A stretch of DNA of 64,000 nt from the NCBI RefSeq assembly GCF_037126465.1, contig NC_088203.1, positions 58,007,581 through 58,071,580 on the forward strand, read 5' to 3'. Positions 46,061 to 56,463 of this stretch are shown in pieces. The translations under genes and the position numbers were made by a program. The notes under the pieces are model-generated. The model saw only the letters and a program-made list of their open reading frames with translations, ran no database searches and was not told where the DNA came from. The DNA comes from Ornithodoros turicata (Eukaryota > Arthropoda > Arachnida > Ixodida > Argasidae). The stretch's first letter is position 1. The number at the start of each line of letters is the position of its first letter.

Positions 46061-47405
46061 TTAAGGCTTCCAGCCGAAAACGTTAGTTGGGCTCGTATTG
46101 TAGACCGCTGATATGGAAATGCAAATACACAAGGCGTACGTCGAAAAAAGGTTGCGCGTCCATATCGAAGAGGAACCATCCTGTGTCTGCCTGCAAGCAA
46201 ATGCTCCAGCGCCTTAGAGAAGCGACACCTAGAACATATGTTGTGAAAAGAGTAAGAGACAAATGGGACCGGTTGGTGTCACCAGGCGTGTGTCTCCGTG
46301 CTGCACGTCTACAGATACGTTGATGATTTTTTGTTAACTGGAAGAAGTGACACTAAGTGGCCCAGTGTGGTTGACATTTTTGCGAGTAATCCTTTCCACA
46401 TGTCGTTTACAGTGGAGAGACCCGCGCGCGGAACTTTTGCTATTTCTCGACGTCAGAATGCAAGAACGTTGACGTCAGTCGGGACCGGAGGATTGTGCAC
46501 CACTTGTGCTTTTATTGTGCTTATAGGCTAGGAAAGCAGTCCTGCCGTTTTCCTCGGCACATTCAAAAACTGTTAAGGCCGGGGTAATTGCGTCACTTTT
46601 GAGCGGTGCTATCGACAAGTCGTGCGTGCATAAAGTGGGTTCCTGCTTTCAGGGCCAAATTGCTAGGCTCCAGAGGGCAGGGTACCCTCGGACTTCCTGA
46701 GGGCCGTATTCGGAAGATTGTTGAAAAAAGGGTGGTTCGGGACGGTGACGTCGCCCCTGAAACTGTTAAGTCCGTTGTGGCTTTTCTTTATGTCCATGCA
46801 GCTTCTCACCGGTTGAAGTAGATTGGTGAAATACATGGGATTAAGGCTGTTTTCACTGTCAGAGGCAAGTTGGTTTGGCTGCCAGTATTAATGAGGAGAG
46901 GGTCCCGCTGAGAGGGTTGAGGTGTCAGGCATAGGCAAAGACATGTCTCTTGCCAGGTCGGTGTCGGTCCCTCTCTCCAGTGGAGAGACGGCCCTTTGTA
47001 TAAGCGAGAGGCTTCGTGAGGCCCACAAGAGAGAGTTTTAGTGCATCGTACTTATCGCTTTTGCGTACGTACGGGATAGCGTTGATGCTTCTGCGCACGC
47101 CCACAACAGAAAGAGACCTTCGTGCAGTGCGCAGAACCACCAACGCTATCCTTTCCGTACGCAAAGGCGATAGCGTACGATGTACTAAAACTCTCTAATA
47201 AGGTGACGAAGGCCGAGATGGAGTCTCAGCTGGCTGCACACGTTGGGCCGTGGGGTTGCTCGCAGAAGTATGAATCTACTGCAATTGCCTTCAGGTCCGC
47301 TAACTGCCACTTCAGACAGGTTGTAGAGACCTCGCAGATAGATGAACACGAAAGCTCGTGTATCAGTACTGCCACTTTCATACATAAGAAAAATAAAATA
47401 AAATG
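46060..47405 (+). pseudogene. Penelope-like element, degenerate RT and GIY-YIG parts
   Basis: Plus strand. VYRYVDDFLLTGRSDT at about 46,302-46,350 is RT motif C with YVDD intact, followed by FHMSFTVERP. In shifted frames come AVLPFSSAHSKTVKAGVI (about 46,533), LQRAGYPRTSL (46,670), VHAASHRLK (46,795) and GIKAVF (46,841). SVPLSSGETALCISERLREA (46,965) is a decayed GIY-YIG, and CSQKYESTAIAFRS with a HIKK-like end (47,258-47,400) the C-terminus, with an A-rich tail at 47,385-47,405. The upstream RT motifs are missing; 46,060-46,290 may be its terminal repeat. At least four frameshifts. A different family from the other two copies. Confidence 0.7.
47031..47195. repeat. Hairpin-forming inverted repeat inside the Penelope-like pseudogene
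   Basis: GAGAGTTTTAGTGCATCGTA at 47,031 and onward to GCGCAC at 47,098 is matched in reverse complement by 47,127-47,195, with about 28 bases between the arms. This is a local inverted duplication inserted within the GIY-YIG coding region. Confidence 0.8.
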
Positions 47406-48713
47406 AAATCAAGGATGAGTGTTTAGGGCGAGTGATATGGTTGGTCTCTTTCCCGTTTCCGCTATGGTCCGCAGTTTAGTTTGATTTTTTGTGTGTCTTT
47501 TTTTTTTTTTTTCAGTGAGTGTCAGTAAAGTTTGAAAGTTCGACGTTTCCTCTCCGTATCTATGCTTTTCCATCCCTCGCCTCTAAGCATGATCCCCTCT
47601 GGTTTGTGAATCCCACTCCCTTGTGCAAGGCTATTAATGCCAAAGCAAAAACCTATACTTTTTCTCTTTATCCCATCTCTTTTGTTAAGAAGGCGGTACC
47701 AGGTACTACGACATCGCTTCCTCATGGGGTCAGCATATGACTTTTGAGAAACCCATAAACATGTGTACATTATCGCGTATATCAACAGAGCAAAGGAAGA
47801 AAAACGAAACCGAAGCCATCGGGAAGTTTAGGTCACTTCGCTAAAAACGTGATTCTCTCAGCCGACTGTCGCTGAAACCTAACGCGTCGCCACTTTCCCT
47901 CAAACGTTATTCCCTAAGGCGTGGCTCTCTAAGAAGAAACCTCTCAAACGTGGTTCGCTAAAACGGGGCTAGCTAAACGGATGGGCTCAGCTCAGAATCG
48001 CATTACACTCGCCGACGGAGACTTATCTTGGCTACAAGCGGTTATTCTCTTCAGCAGATCAGCATCTATCCAATCATCTTAATCCCTCCAAAGCACGTCA
48101 CCTTCTGTGCTCCCTGCGCTCCCGTTCGCCGCAGTTTCGGTTTGAGCTGATTTGCATATCACAATTCGGACATGGAAATTTCAGCGCACGTAGGATGCAG
48201 CGCACGTTTCAGGATTTTTAGACGCGGAGTGACTTTCAATGAGGTTTGTATCCGATTCTACGGTCTCACTTTTCTCGAAATTCCCTAATTACAGGGGAAA
48301 TAATAAATTTTAGGTAATTAGTCATCTTTTCTTTACGTACTTTCTTGGAGAGGTTGTCCGCCTGGTCATATAACTCAACTGCAAAAAGAACATATGTGCT
48401 GCTCTCGTAGATTTTTGTAAGAACTATAATAATGATTAAAAAGAAAAACGTTCGATGTTATCGCTCCTAGAAGTTGTTTTCAAATGTTTCCAAGTAGGCG
48501 GCTTGCATACTGCAGGGCCCATTTTTGAAATGGGCATTGAACTGCATTATGCTACTACCGCAAACGAGCGAGTTTTACAGCGAGCTCCGGAAAGCGAGGC
48601 GAGTGTGAGGACCTCTGGCTATCGCTTAGCAACACCGCGTCTAGCGCCTCTGTTTCCAAACATGTAGTCGCGAGGAGCAAAAGAGTATTCGACATGTTGT
48701 CCAAAACGCTATC
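47406..48713. other. Non-coding stretch with a degenerate short repeat
   Basis: Poly-T at 47,499-47,512. From about 47,832 to 47,985 units like CTAAAACGTGGTTCG recur loosely every 13-40 bases. No gene found. Confidence 0.45.
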
Positions 48714-48976
48714 ATAATTGGGGGTTTACGTCGCGAGACATCTATGAACGTGAGCGAGGCAACAGTGCTCGGGTCTGTGAATTAAGTTTGCCCATTTTTG
48801 TGTTCTTCAATGTGCGCTGAAAGCTCAACACACGGCACACCGTATCTAACGTCCCTCGCGGAAGACGGCGCGTCTTCCACCATCCCACCAAGCTGCCATC
48901 GTCCCCGGCTGGGTTTGAACCCGCGATTTTGGGATCAGCAGCCAGACACGCTACCGAGTGAGCCACCGAGGCCGAT
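48714..48976 (-). mobile_element. tRNA-derived SINE with LINE-like 3' end, minus strand
   Basis: On the minus strand: GGCCTCGGTGGCTCACTCGG (box A region), GGGTTCAAACCC (box B) in a tRNA-like head at 48,976-48,900, a unique body, and the tail TCTCGCGACGTAAACCCCCA shared with 42,641-42,690. A tail shared with a LINE would explain its mobilisation. Target duplication not clear. Third SINE family in the window. Confidence 0.8.
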
Positions 48977-49554
48977 TATAAAAAATGCGTGTAATTCCTT
49001 TAAAGAGACCGAAATGTGTATAAAAACCTATCGAAACTTTATGTTCAGCCAAAAGCTTGAACCTTCAAAAGTTCAAATATCAAAGACCTTCGCTGAAGTC
49101 GCTGTAGATTTTGTGTAATCGAATTTTCCATGATTGCATGTCCAGGGACCTAGTAGGAAACCGAGCAGTCTGTCAACAATTGCGCCACCCCGCGCCATCT
49201 GTCGAGGACGCATGTAATACGCGCGCTTCCGGTCGCTAATCCGGCGAAAACGAAAATAGCCTTAGCATTTGCGACCACTTTCTACGTCGAGAATGTCGAA
49301 CTTCTTGAACATGAGTGCGCTGGAATTCCGCATTCGAGAACTAGCACTCACACAACTTGTGTTCGTGCGATAGCGTGCTGGAAAGTGTGTTCTTCGCAGC
49401 AGAAGATTCCTCGTCCAGAGATTTGCCGGAGTCACATATTCGTCCTCACCAGTATCTCACCGCGCCGTGAAGACGGACTGGTTTGTGAAATTTACATGTG
49501 TCAGGGAGAAACACTTGCGTACGCCGAAACAAGCGCTGTTTTTTCGTCGTGCAG
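48977..49554. other. Non-coding stretch upstream of a decayed gene
   Basis: It ends in a polypyrimidine tract and CAG (GCTGTTTTTTCGTCGTGCAG, 49,535-49,554), a good splice acceptor for the exon that follows. An upstream exon is not recognised. Confidence 0.5.
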
Positions 49555-49965
49555 GTGTTCATGTGGGAAATGCGAACCGATGGATACCACGGACCGGTGT
49601 TTTTGCTGCCGAGAGGTAGATAATGCGTGTGAAAAGCAGAGACAATTGCATCACAACTGACGAACATTTCCAAAAATACTGTGCCTGGACACCGAAGTAC
49701 TGCAAGTGTCCTTTACATACATCCGAGAAACTGAAGAGCATGGCAACATACGAGGAAGCGCCGTGTGGTCTTTACGCGCTACTTGAACGGAAAACTGGAC
49801 GGAAAACCCTTATTTCTGCAGGAAATTCCGTCATATCACCTGTCGGCTATTCACAAGCAGTATATGGGGTGCTCTAAGAAAGTACAATACAAACTATTCT
49901 TCCTGCGTGCGTCGTGCATTTAGGGACACTTTCCCCATCAGTGTGCGGACTTTTAGAAATGCATG
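49555..49965 (+). pseudogene. P2X7 C-terminal (ballast)-like domain, decayed exon
   Basis: After a splice acceptor the exon reads CSCGKCEPMDTTDRCFCCRE, then in shifted frames DNCITTDEHFQKYC, LDTEVLQVSFTYIRE, and WGALRKYNTNYSSCVRRAFR before FPISV. This order (C-x-C-x2-C ... CC ... CIT ... C ... VL ... W-x-G ... SC-V) is that of the cysteine-rich intracellular domain of P2X7 receptors, which in invertebrates also occurs in small stand-alone proteins. Two or more frameshifts kill it. The retained acceptor at the same codon as in the gene at 57,050 shows it is not a processed copy. Confidence 0.6.
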
Positions 49966-51333
49966 TATTGAACATGAGAACATGAGACATATTCAACATC
50001 TTTCATCTGTATATGTTGATGTCAGCAAATTTTCATTTCTTGCTTGCTGCAAGTTTTTCTCACTGTCGTCACAGCATATTATAATTATTAGTTTGTTCCT
50101 AGAGGGTTAAGTAACCTGGGGGCATATCTCTATTTGAAGATTATACTACTGTCTTGTATATATGACGAGTAAATAAGATAATTTTCGTCTGTGTCACTCA
50201 GCTGAACTGTGTTCATAACCTTTTAATATACTTCTTATTGACCAGATTTCCAAATGCCAATTAATATTTGAACAGAGATTGGGATTTAGCAGTTAACTCT
50301 AACAGTTAACTCTGTTTTGCTAAAAGAAGTATTTGTAATTGATTCATTATCATATCACCAACTAACATTCGTAAAGAAGGACTTAAGGGCTGACTTCAAG
50401 TATTGCAACCCTTAATCTGGGTTTAAAGTTAACCATGGAGCATTGGCGTGGGCAATAATACTCCGAATGGCTAAATAATTTATTAGGTAGGTTCTCTGTT
50501 ACTGTAATTCAGATGTACTTTTGTAAAGTACTTTTGACAACCCTGCAAATTGAAAGTGGCTTCCGTATACACAACAAACGCATCGTAACATTTAATTGAT
50601 ATATAATGTAAGAGCAGAAGCAACATTTCGTCACAACTCAAACTATAGCCTTCTTTCCCTATTGTCCAGGGATTTAGGAAACAGAGCAGAACTTCCTGCC
50701 CTGTGATGTTCTGACATGCTTGATAGAGTTGTAAAACCTGCAACAAAATAAACAAGAGGAGTATAAACAGTTTTGTCTTTCCCTTTTAACAAGAAAGTTA
50801 TATTTTGCCATTGGTGCACTTTTGTATTCTGTGTTGATGAAAAGATTACAGGAACAATAATGCTGCAGATAGATCCAACAATGACATCTTGATGAAGATG
50901 AGAACTTTTCTTCACGTGTGCTAAGTGAGACAAAAGAAATATACAATGAAGGTTGTACAAAAACAGCAAATCTCCGTTGACTAAAACTTTATATATGTGG
51001 ATGGTACCACATGTAGTTTCCATCCAAAACTGGGACTAGGCAAGGTTGTTTGGTTGTTGTTGGCATGTTGATGTGCTATACCGTTATAGCACATCAATAT
51101 AGATGAGGGACAAACACAGTAGGCAAGCGTGATGGCTGCCAACTCTCAATTGAAGATTTATTCAACACAACAAGAAACTGAAACCATGAGTAGAAAAAGG
51201 CAGTGCCAATGCAATGCATGGAGGACCACATTAACCTCTGAGAAGGTAGGATCGGGAAGGCAATAAAGAGAAATGACAGTTGTGTCCGAGATAGGGGAAC
51301 TCTGTAAATTAAGGACCAATATGATGTGGTAAC
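49966..51333. other. Non-coding stretch
   Basis: AT-rich. Several short minus-strand frames with splice-like edges, for example TTTTGTTGCAG/G near 50,747, but no family recognised. A short inverted repeat ATGTGCTATA ... TATAGCACAT lies near 51,070-51,094. Confidence 0.4.
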
Positions 51334-51417
51334 CTTGCATGGCTCACTGCAGCTGTGACACACTTTGAAAAATTCCAGTAGTGGGGCTTCAAAGACAGTC
51401 AACTTCCGCTGTTTCAC
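51334..51417 (-). pseudogene. Possible fragment of a Kolobok-like transposase
   Basis: On the minus strand KQRKLTVFEAPLLEFFKVCH then SCSEPCK resembles the K-x-I-V-F-E-S...L-L-x-L-F-x-x-C-x-x-C segment that lies ahead of the DDE domain in arthropod Kolobok-type transposases. Only about 28 codons match and no catalytic part follows. Low confidence. Confidence 0.3.
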
Positions 51418-51647
51418 TGGGAGTTAAAGTGTAGATGATGCAGCTCTAGGAAATTAATTAGCGTTTCTTAGTCTACCTCAACAGGAAGTATTCCCCTACC
51501 CTTCAAAGAATATAGTAGCTCTTATCGGTTTCTTCTCCTGCTGTTGACGTCATACTAATATTCTGCACCTGTCCAAAAAACCCCAAAACGTCACAAAGTC
51601 TGCAACACGTAAAAGATCTAGTGCTTCCATCTGTGGACTTTGCATAC

Positions 51648-51738
51648 CTGTTTTCAGCTATTTCTGCCATGTCAACTTGAGTGGCTGGATCACACACACA
51701 CGAAGCAGTCTTGCGCCACTTCAACACCGGACGGCCCC
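51648..51738 (-). other. Possible 91-base internal exon
   Basis: Minus strand: acceptor TTTAATTTTAG before 51,738 and donor CAG/GTATGC after 51,648 bracket an open stretch reading VLKWRKTASCVCDPATQVDM and AEIAENR. It may belong with the fragment at 51,334, but the frames do not join simply. Tentative. Confidence 0.25.
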
Positions 51739-53167
51739 TAAAATTAAATTTGTTGATGTTAACAATGTTCAGCACGGGACAAGTAGGATAACATAAGTTA
51801 AATGGAATACGTCATCGCTATATTATAATTTATACATGTGTGACACCTGTGCATAGCTAAGACGTTGTGTTGAACCCGTCACCTCGTTGAAGCAAAATCA
51901 CTGGTTACTGAACGGCAGTTTGCTTCGGACGTCTTCGCCATTCGCCTTCTACGGCATCTTCGTAGTCATCGGCAGGGAAATGAGCTCAGCACACAGGACA
52001 CGACTGTGTATCTAATAGCCGAGTGCTTCGAACCACATTCGTTTTCGCGCACTGTCCTGAGGAATCTTGTGCTAGAAGACGCTCGTCGTCGAAGATCAAT
52101 GAAGATGATTTTCCCCATCCCCGAACACCAAAACTACACCAGGCATATGTAGGTCTCTCTAATACGTGATACAGCAGCCATAGACATGTCATTCTCTTCC
52201 ATTTCCTGCTTCGCGCGACCAACACGACCACCCACGAAGTAGACATCGCGAAACACACAGACGGCCTTGCAGATGGCGCGGCGGATCGTAGCTCGTAGCG
52301 GCGAAGTAGCTGAATGCTTTATTAAGGCTTTATCAATGTAGAAACTATGGAAGTGAGTGTCATTTTTAAAATGGCGTTTAGCTGTAAGATAATGTGCGTC
52401 AACTTTGTTCTCTACAAAATTAACTCTCACGTAGTAAGGGTTGACCAATCCCTGGGAGCCCTGAACCCGAAACCCGAGTTGCTCTTTTTCGCCGTTTGTT
52501 GGCAGCGCCGTCCATGTTCCGGCAATCTTCAAAATCTTTATACGTAAAAAATATGCTGAATTGAGAAGTAACGCTTTGTGTGTGTTATCAAACAACGACG
52601 TTGTGCACGACAGTGGGCAAAAATATGGGAGTTATTTTTCACCCACCCACCCCTTTTCGGTCCCTTTAACTCCTCTCGCATAATGCCATTATAGGTATTT
52701 TAAAATTTGTGCAAGATGAGACACAGACACAAACGGAATCATGTAGGAAGAATTGTCTATGTTCAGTGCATCTTCAAATCGCACAAATTTTTGCGCGGAT
52801 TTCTGTGTTCTACCACGACAGGTTCGTGTCTTTTGCACTGGTCCTTGTAACCTCGCACACCACACGCATCTTCACTAAGGCATTGCTTACGTTTTTCATG
52901 CATTTTTCAAGTTCCCTAACTCTTTATCACCGGTTCTGCACTCACGGAGCATCGGCCAGCTCTGTAATTATTTGCATGGACATTAGGTCCCCTAGCGGAC
53001 TCTTTAGCGAATTTCTTTACACATTTATTTGTTTGAAATAGCCCGACGCATTCAAAATAGCCTTAGTTCTTGTGCTTCATATTGTACAGTCCAAATTATC
53101 ACAATGACAAGTTCTTTTATATTTCCATGTGCCAGTATGCGCTGATGTCTTCGTTTTCCTTTGTTTA
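51739..53167. other. Non-coding stretch, no gene recognised
   Basis: A 150-codon minus-strand frame (52,134-52,595) is open but matches nothing I know and has no clear domain. It is GC-richer near 51,900-52,320, as around a promoter or first exon, but nothing firm. Confidence 0.4.
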
Positions 53168-53179
53168 TTAACTCCACCA

Positions 53180-53480
53180 CCAGCGGCATGGCCGAGTGGG
53201 CTAAGGTGTCCGCTCGTTGGTGGTAACCAAGGTCGCGCTGATGACTGGGAGGTGGTGGGTTCGAATCCTACCGCCGGCTGTGCTGTCTGAGGTTTTCCCT
53301 GGGTTTTCCGAAGACTTTTCAGACGAATGTCGGCACAGTTCCCCTTAAGTCGGCCCAGGACGCATACTAACCCCCCTGTCCCCCACTCCTTCCTGCTATC
53401 CTCTCTCCGTCTGTTCACATCTGTACGTCGCTCATAGCCACAGTTGCTTCGCGGCGCTAACACCCAATAAAAAAAAAAAT
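53180..53480 (+). mobile_element. tRNA-derived SINE, full length with poly-A tail
   Basis: tRNA-like head GCGGCATGGCCGAGTGGGCT (box A TGGCCGAGTGG) with a long variable-arm region and box B GGTTCGAATCC, as in a Ser/Leu-type tRNA; then CCGCCGGCTGTGCTGTCTGA, the body, and A11. A 12 bp duplication TTAACTCCACCA lies at 53,168-53,179 and 53,481-53,492. Its 3' half equals 23,737-23,830, and its central CGGCACAGTTCCCC/AAGTCGGCCCA block is shared with the SINE at 14,582, so the families are related. Confidence 0.9.
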
Positions 53481-53492
53481 TTAACTCCACCA

Positions 53493-54388
53493 TATTGGAA
53501 GCGAGAGCGAAAATATCAAAAGGCCGTAGATAGCAGCGAGATGGTGATTTCACGCTCTCGCTGTATGGGCCGCTACTTTGGGAATACTCGAGCGAGATGC
53601 GAGAGCAAGAACAATGACATTCTCACGCTGTCACGTGTCGAAATCGCTCGTTCGTTATCGTTTGTGAATGCAGCATTGCGTTCTGCTGGATGGCACAGTA
53701 GCCACAAAGAAATATTTTTTTCTACGGCATAGTAGTACTCGAGATACAAACCCTTAAACACACTTGAACATTCAGCCCTGTCGTAAGAGGGTCGAGAAGT
53801 CGATTGGCCAACAGGTCGACATGGTCGATTGGTTTTCACAAGCACGTGACGTGTTGCACACTGGCCGACATGTCATAGCAGGACGAGCCTCGGAATTCGC
53901 GCCGCCTATTTCATGCGCTAAATCTATTGAGAGGCTCGCCCTTTGGAAAGCACGTTCACATGTATACAATTCACCATCTCTCATATGTACCCTGCATAAT
54001 CTGGGGTGGCGACAATTCCGAAGTAAAAGAAGCAATATAAGTGTACCACATGGTAGCAAACGAGTTATGGCGGAAGCACATGCGAAATGTCGAAGCTTGG
54101 TCCTGTTTTGCCCGGCTTCACAAATTTTAGTGCCGTAGACCGAGCATTGAAGTAGCAGCGCTCGTATTCAGATTTGCAGATAGTCTTCTTTCGCGAACTT
54201 TGTAATACATCACCCACACAGTCCTCACGATCAACTCTGAGATTATAACTATCTAGACTACCATTTGAAGCGGTATGAACTCACGTTTATCATTACAATA
54301 TTGGACATTATTTTCTCTTCCAGGGATCCTTTTGTTCTTCATCAGATATTCCTTTGAGGGTTGTTCCAGAAACATCAGAGGAGTCAAG
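53493..54388. other. Non-coding stretch
   Basis: Repeated GCTCTCGCT/GAGCGAGA-type words near 53,505-53,600. No gene recognised until the signal-peptide exon at 54,389. Confidence 0.4.
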
Positions 54389-54425
54389 ATGCGTTTTGCA
54401 TTGATCATCGCCACTTTCGTTGCAG
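54389..54425 (+). CDS. Isolated first coding exon encoding a signal peptide (partial gene)
   Basis: ATG at 54,389 encodes MRFALIIATFVA and ends with a G before the donor GTACGTCAG at 54,426 (exon end GTTGCAG/GTACGT). A positively charged start plus a hydrophobic core is a standard secretion signal, and splitting just after the signal peptide is common in arthropod secreted proteins. No second exon is recognised downstream; a decayed Gypsy fragment starts about 100 bases later. Short, so chance cannot be excluded. Confidence 0.4.
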
Positions 54426-54529
54426 GTACGTCAGTGACGCACATTCTTCTGCTGTTCTAATAAAATATTCATGACTCAAATATCTTGTACCTCTCGTGAG
54501 GCGTTATACTCTCAGATGGTAAATAATGA

Positions 54530-54865
54530 TTTGGAGTAGAATTATTCCGAAGACAAGTCAGTCTCCATGTGTGTGCAGTAAGGGCGGCCTTCAGCTGGCG
54601 ATGCATGCGCTCCACCATATCACTTGCAGACGTGTGTTAGGCGGTAGTTCGAAGGTGTGCGATGCCGAAGGTAGACAGAAAGCGTTTGAAAAGCGCGGAT
54701 TCAAATTGACGTCCGCGGTCAGCTGTGACACTTCGCGGCAAGCCGAAACGAGAGATACACGATGCAAGGAACGTTGAAATGACAGTCTGGGCGATGCTGT
54801 CTGGCATAGTGGTGGCTTCAGGCCAGCGGGAGAATATGTCAACAGCTGTCAAGGGGAGCCTGAGG
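54530..54865 (-). pseudogene. Gypsy (Mag-like) integrase core fragment
   Basis: Minus strand: LTAVDIFSRWPEA (first Asp region), ISRFGLPRSVTADRGRQFES (second Asp) and FGIAHLRTTA, then a stop where the family has Tyr, followed by SDMVERMHRQLKAAL (catalytic Glu). All three acidic residues are present, but the stop at about 54,640 and missing RT/RNase H upstream make it dead. It belongs with the gag and protease pieces at 55.2-56.5 kb on the same strand. Confidence 0.75.
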
Positions 54866-54889
54866 CCTGTGAGATGGAGGGGGGACCGG

Positions 54890-55115
54890 CGGCGTCCCTG
54901 TTCCTGCTCTCACGTACGTTTTAAGAGAAAAAAAAGGTGGATTTTCCTACCCACGCTGGTAGAACGACAGCACTTCTACCATTTCCGGCTGATCCATGCG
55001 CGCTTTCTCCTCCGCGGGTATAAACGCCGGCGTCCCTGTCCCTTGCTCCTCTCTCTCACGTATGCTTCAAGAAACAAAAAAGGGTAGAATTTCCTACCCA
55101 AGCTGGTAGAACGGC
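54890..55115. repeat. Two-copy ~137 bp tandem repeat inside the decayed Gypsy
   Basis: GGCGTCCCTGT...CTCTCACGTACGTTTTAAGAGA...TTTCCTACCCACGCTGGTAGAACGACAG at about 54,892-54,970 recurs at 55,030-55,115. A TATAAA (GGGTATAAACGCCGG) lies between them at about 55,018. It occupies the place where RT and RNase H should be, so it may be a separate element end or promoter. Confidence 0.65.
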
Positions 55116-55199
55116 AGTTTATCTCCAGTAGTTTGTTTCTAGTATGCAGTTATACTCAAAAGGTAAACTTGCTTTGAGTCGATATGTGGTTGCAATGCA

Positions 55200-55620
55200 G
55201 CTCTGCCGAGATGGGTAGAAATTTCTGCCGTTTTGTCTTAGAGCCTAAGATTGAGAGATGGAGTAGTGCAGACATTGCCCTGGCAACAAGTCGCTTGCGG
55301 CGCATGTCGATTAGGATACCTAAGTTTGCGATCCCAGGAGAGCGTAGGACACATCCGCTAGGAGGAAAATCCATATGAACCTACATCGGAAGCAGATATT
55401 GAGCGTTGAGAAACCGCTGACATAGGAGATGCAACTATGGTTGACGGCGTGCAAGTGCCGTGCGGGAAGGGAGCGGCAGTCCTTGCGTGTCCCGGGGAGC
55501 CCACTGTCTTCTGCACCAGTGCCAATGAGGAATCAGACGCCGGTGGTGCGATCGCGCAGAAATAATACTCGGCGGTAGTCGTTGGCCCCTGTAGCATTCG
55601 CCTCCGTTAATGCAGGGCCG
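55200..55620 (-). pseudogene. Gypsy (Mag-like) protease fragment with lost catalytic Asp
   Basis: Minus strand: LFLRDRTTGV, a stop, then FLIGTGAEDSGLP, where family members have LIDTGAEVSVLP; the catalytic Asp reads Gly. Next come a LHAVNHSC segment, FIWIFLLADV and LIDMRRKRLV, which follow the order of the protease C-terminal flap and the linker to RT. Stops and a substituted active site: inactive. Confidence 0.7.
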
Positions 55621-55699
55621 GGCAGTTTCCCCTGTTGCTGTTGGAAAACGAGGAGAAGGAAGTACAGCGCCTGGCGCGCAAGCCGTACTTGTGGGGGTA

Positions 55700-56463
55700 A
55701 CAGCACAGGCCGGAGTCGTTAGCATGAGACGAATGTCTCTATGCTGATGGGGATCGTGAGATACGAGGGAGTGATCTCTAGGGGCGATGAGTAACGGCAA
55801 GATACTGCAGCAGTCGGTGAGACAAGAAACCTCAGCGCGTAGGTGATTAGTCTGCGAGGTATGCGGCTGGGCAACACTTGATACCAGGGGGGAAGAGACG
55901 TCCATAATATTGTCGGCCCCATGTGGGCGAAGTTTGCCGAAGGAATATCCCCAGCTGAAGCCAGACTCATCCATACCGGGTTGGGGAGGCGATGCAGGAG
56001 TAGTTCCCGAAGAAAAGCTTCGTCAATCGCAGGTTTATCTCCTATGAGATGCTAGATCTGCCGAAGTAGTTGAGCGGTTTCCGGTCGCCAAGGTCTTCAG
56101 CAGTTAACAATTGCGTAGGCGACGCTGTAGTAGACGAGTAGGCAAGGGAGTAGCTGTAGGCGACGGCGCTGGGAAGCTTTAGTGCGCTTCATCAGTTCAC
56201 TCATTAGAGTAGTGCAGGGCTGTTCCGCTGGACGGTGGAGCAGAAGGGGGTTCCATAGTAATGAATGGAGGAATGGCAGAAACAGCAGCGTTGTATCGGG
56301 AGTCTTGGCCGACGACACGCTGGGCAGTAAATTGCGCTTCCACTTGAACAAACCAGACTACGGGATCGCTCGGCCAAAAGACTGGAAATCGAGCAGGCAT
56401 GGCAGCAATGCAGGCTGATGGAACAGGAGCGCTAGAGAGGTCGCCTTCGAAGGGTTCAGCCAT
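55700..56463 (-). pseudogene. Gypsy (Mag-like) gag fragment
   Basis: Starts at the ATG complementary to 56,461-56,463 (MAEPFEGDL). ARFPVFWPSDPVVWFVQVEA followed by QF is the Gag core signature of Mag-lineage Gypsy elements, then YSNELMKRTKASQRRRLQLL, a frameshift near 56,130, and CLTDCCSILPLL-type sequence to about 55,700. Zinc knuckles are degraded. It forms one dead element with 55,200-55,620 and 54,530-54,865; no LTRs found. Confidence 0.7.

Noticed and set aside
52134..52595. 153-codon minus-strand frame
   Set aside because: No recognisable domain, no supporting splice sites or start context, and the length is possible by chance in this GC-richer segment.
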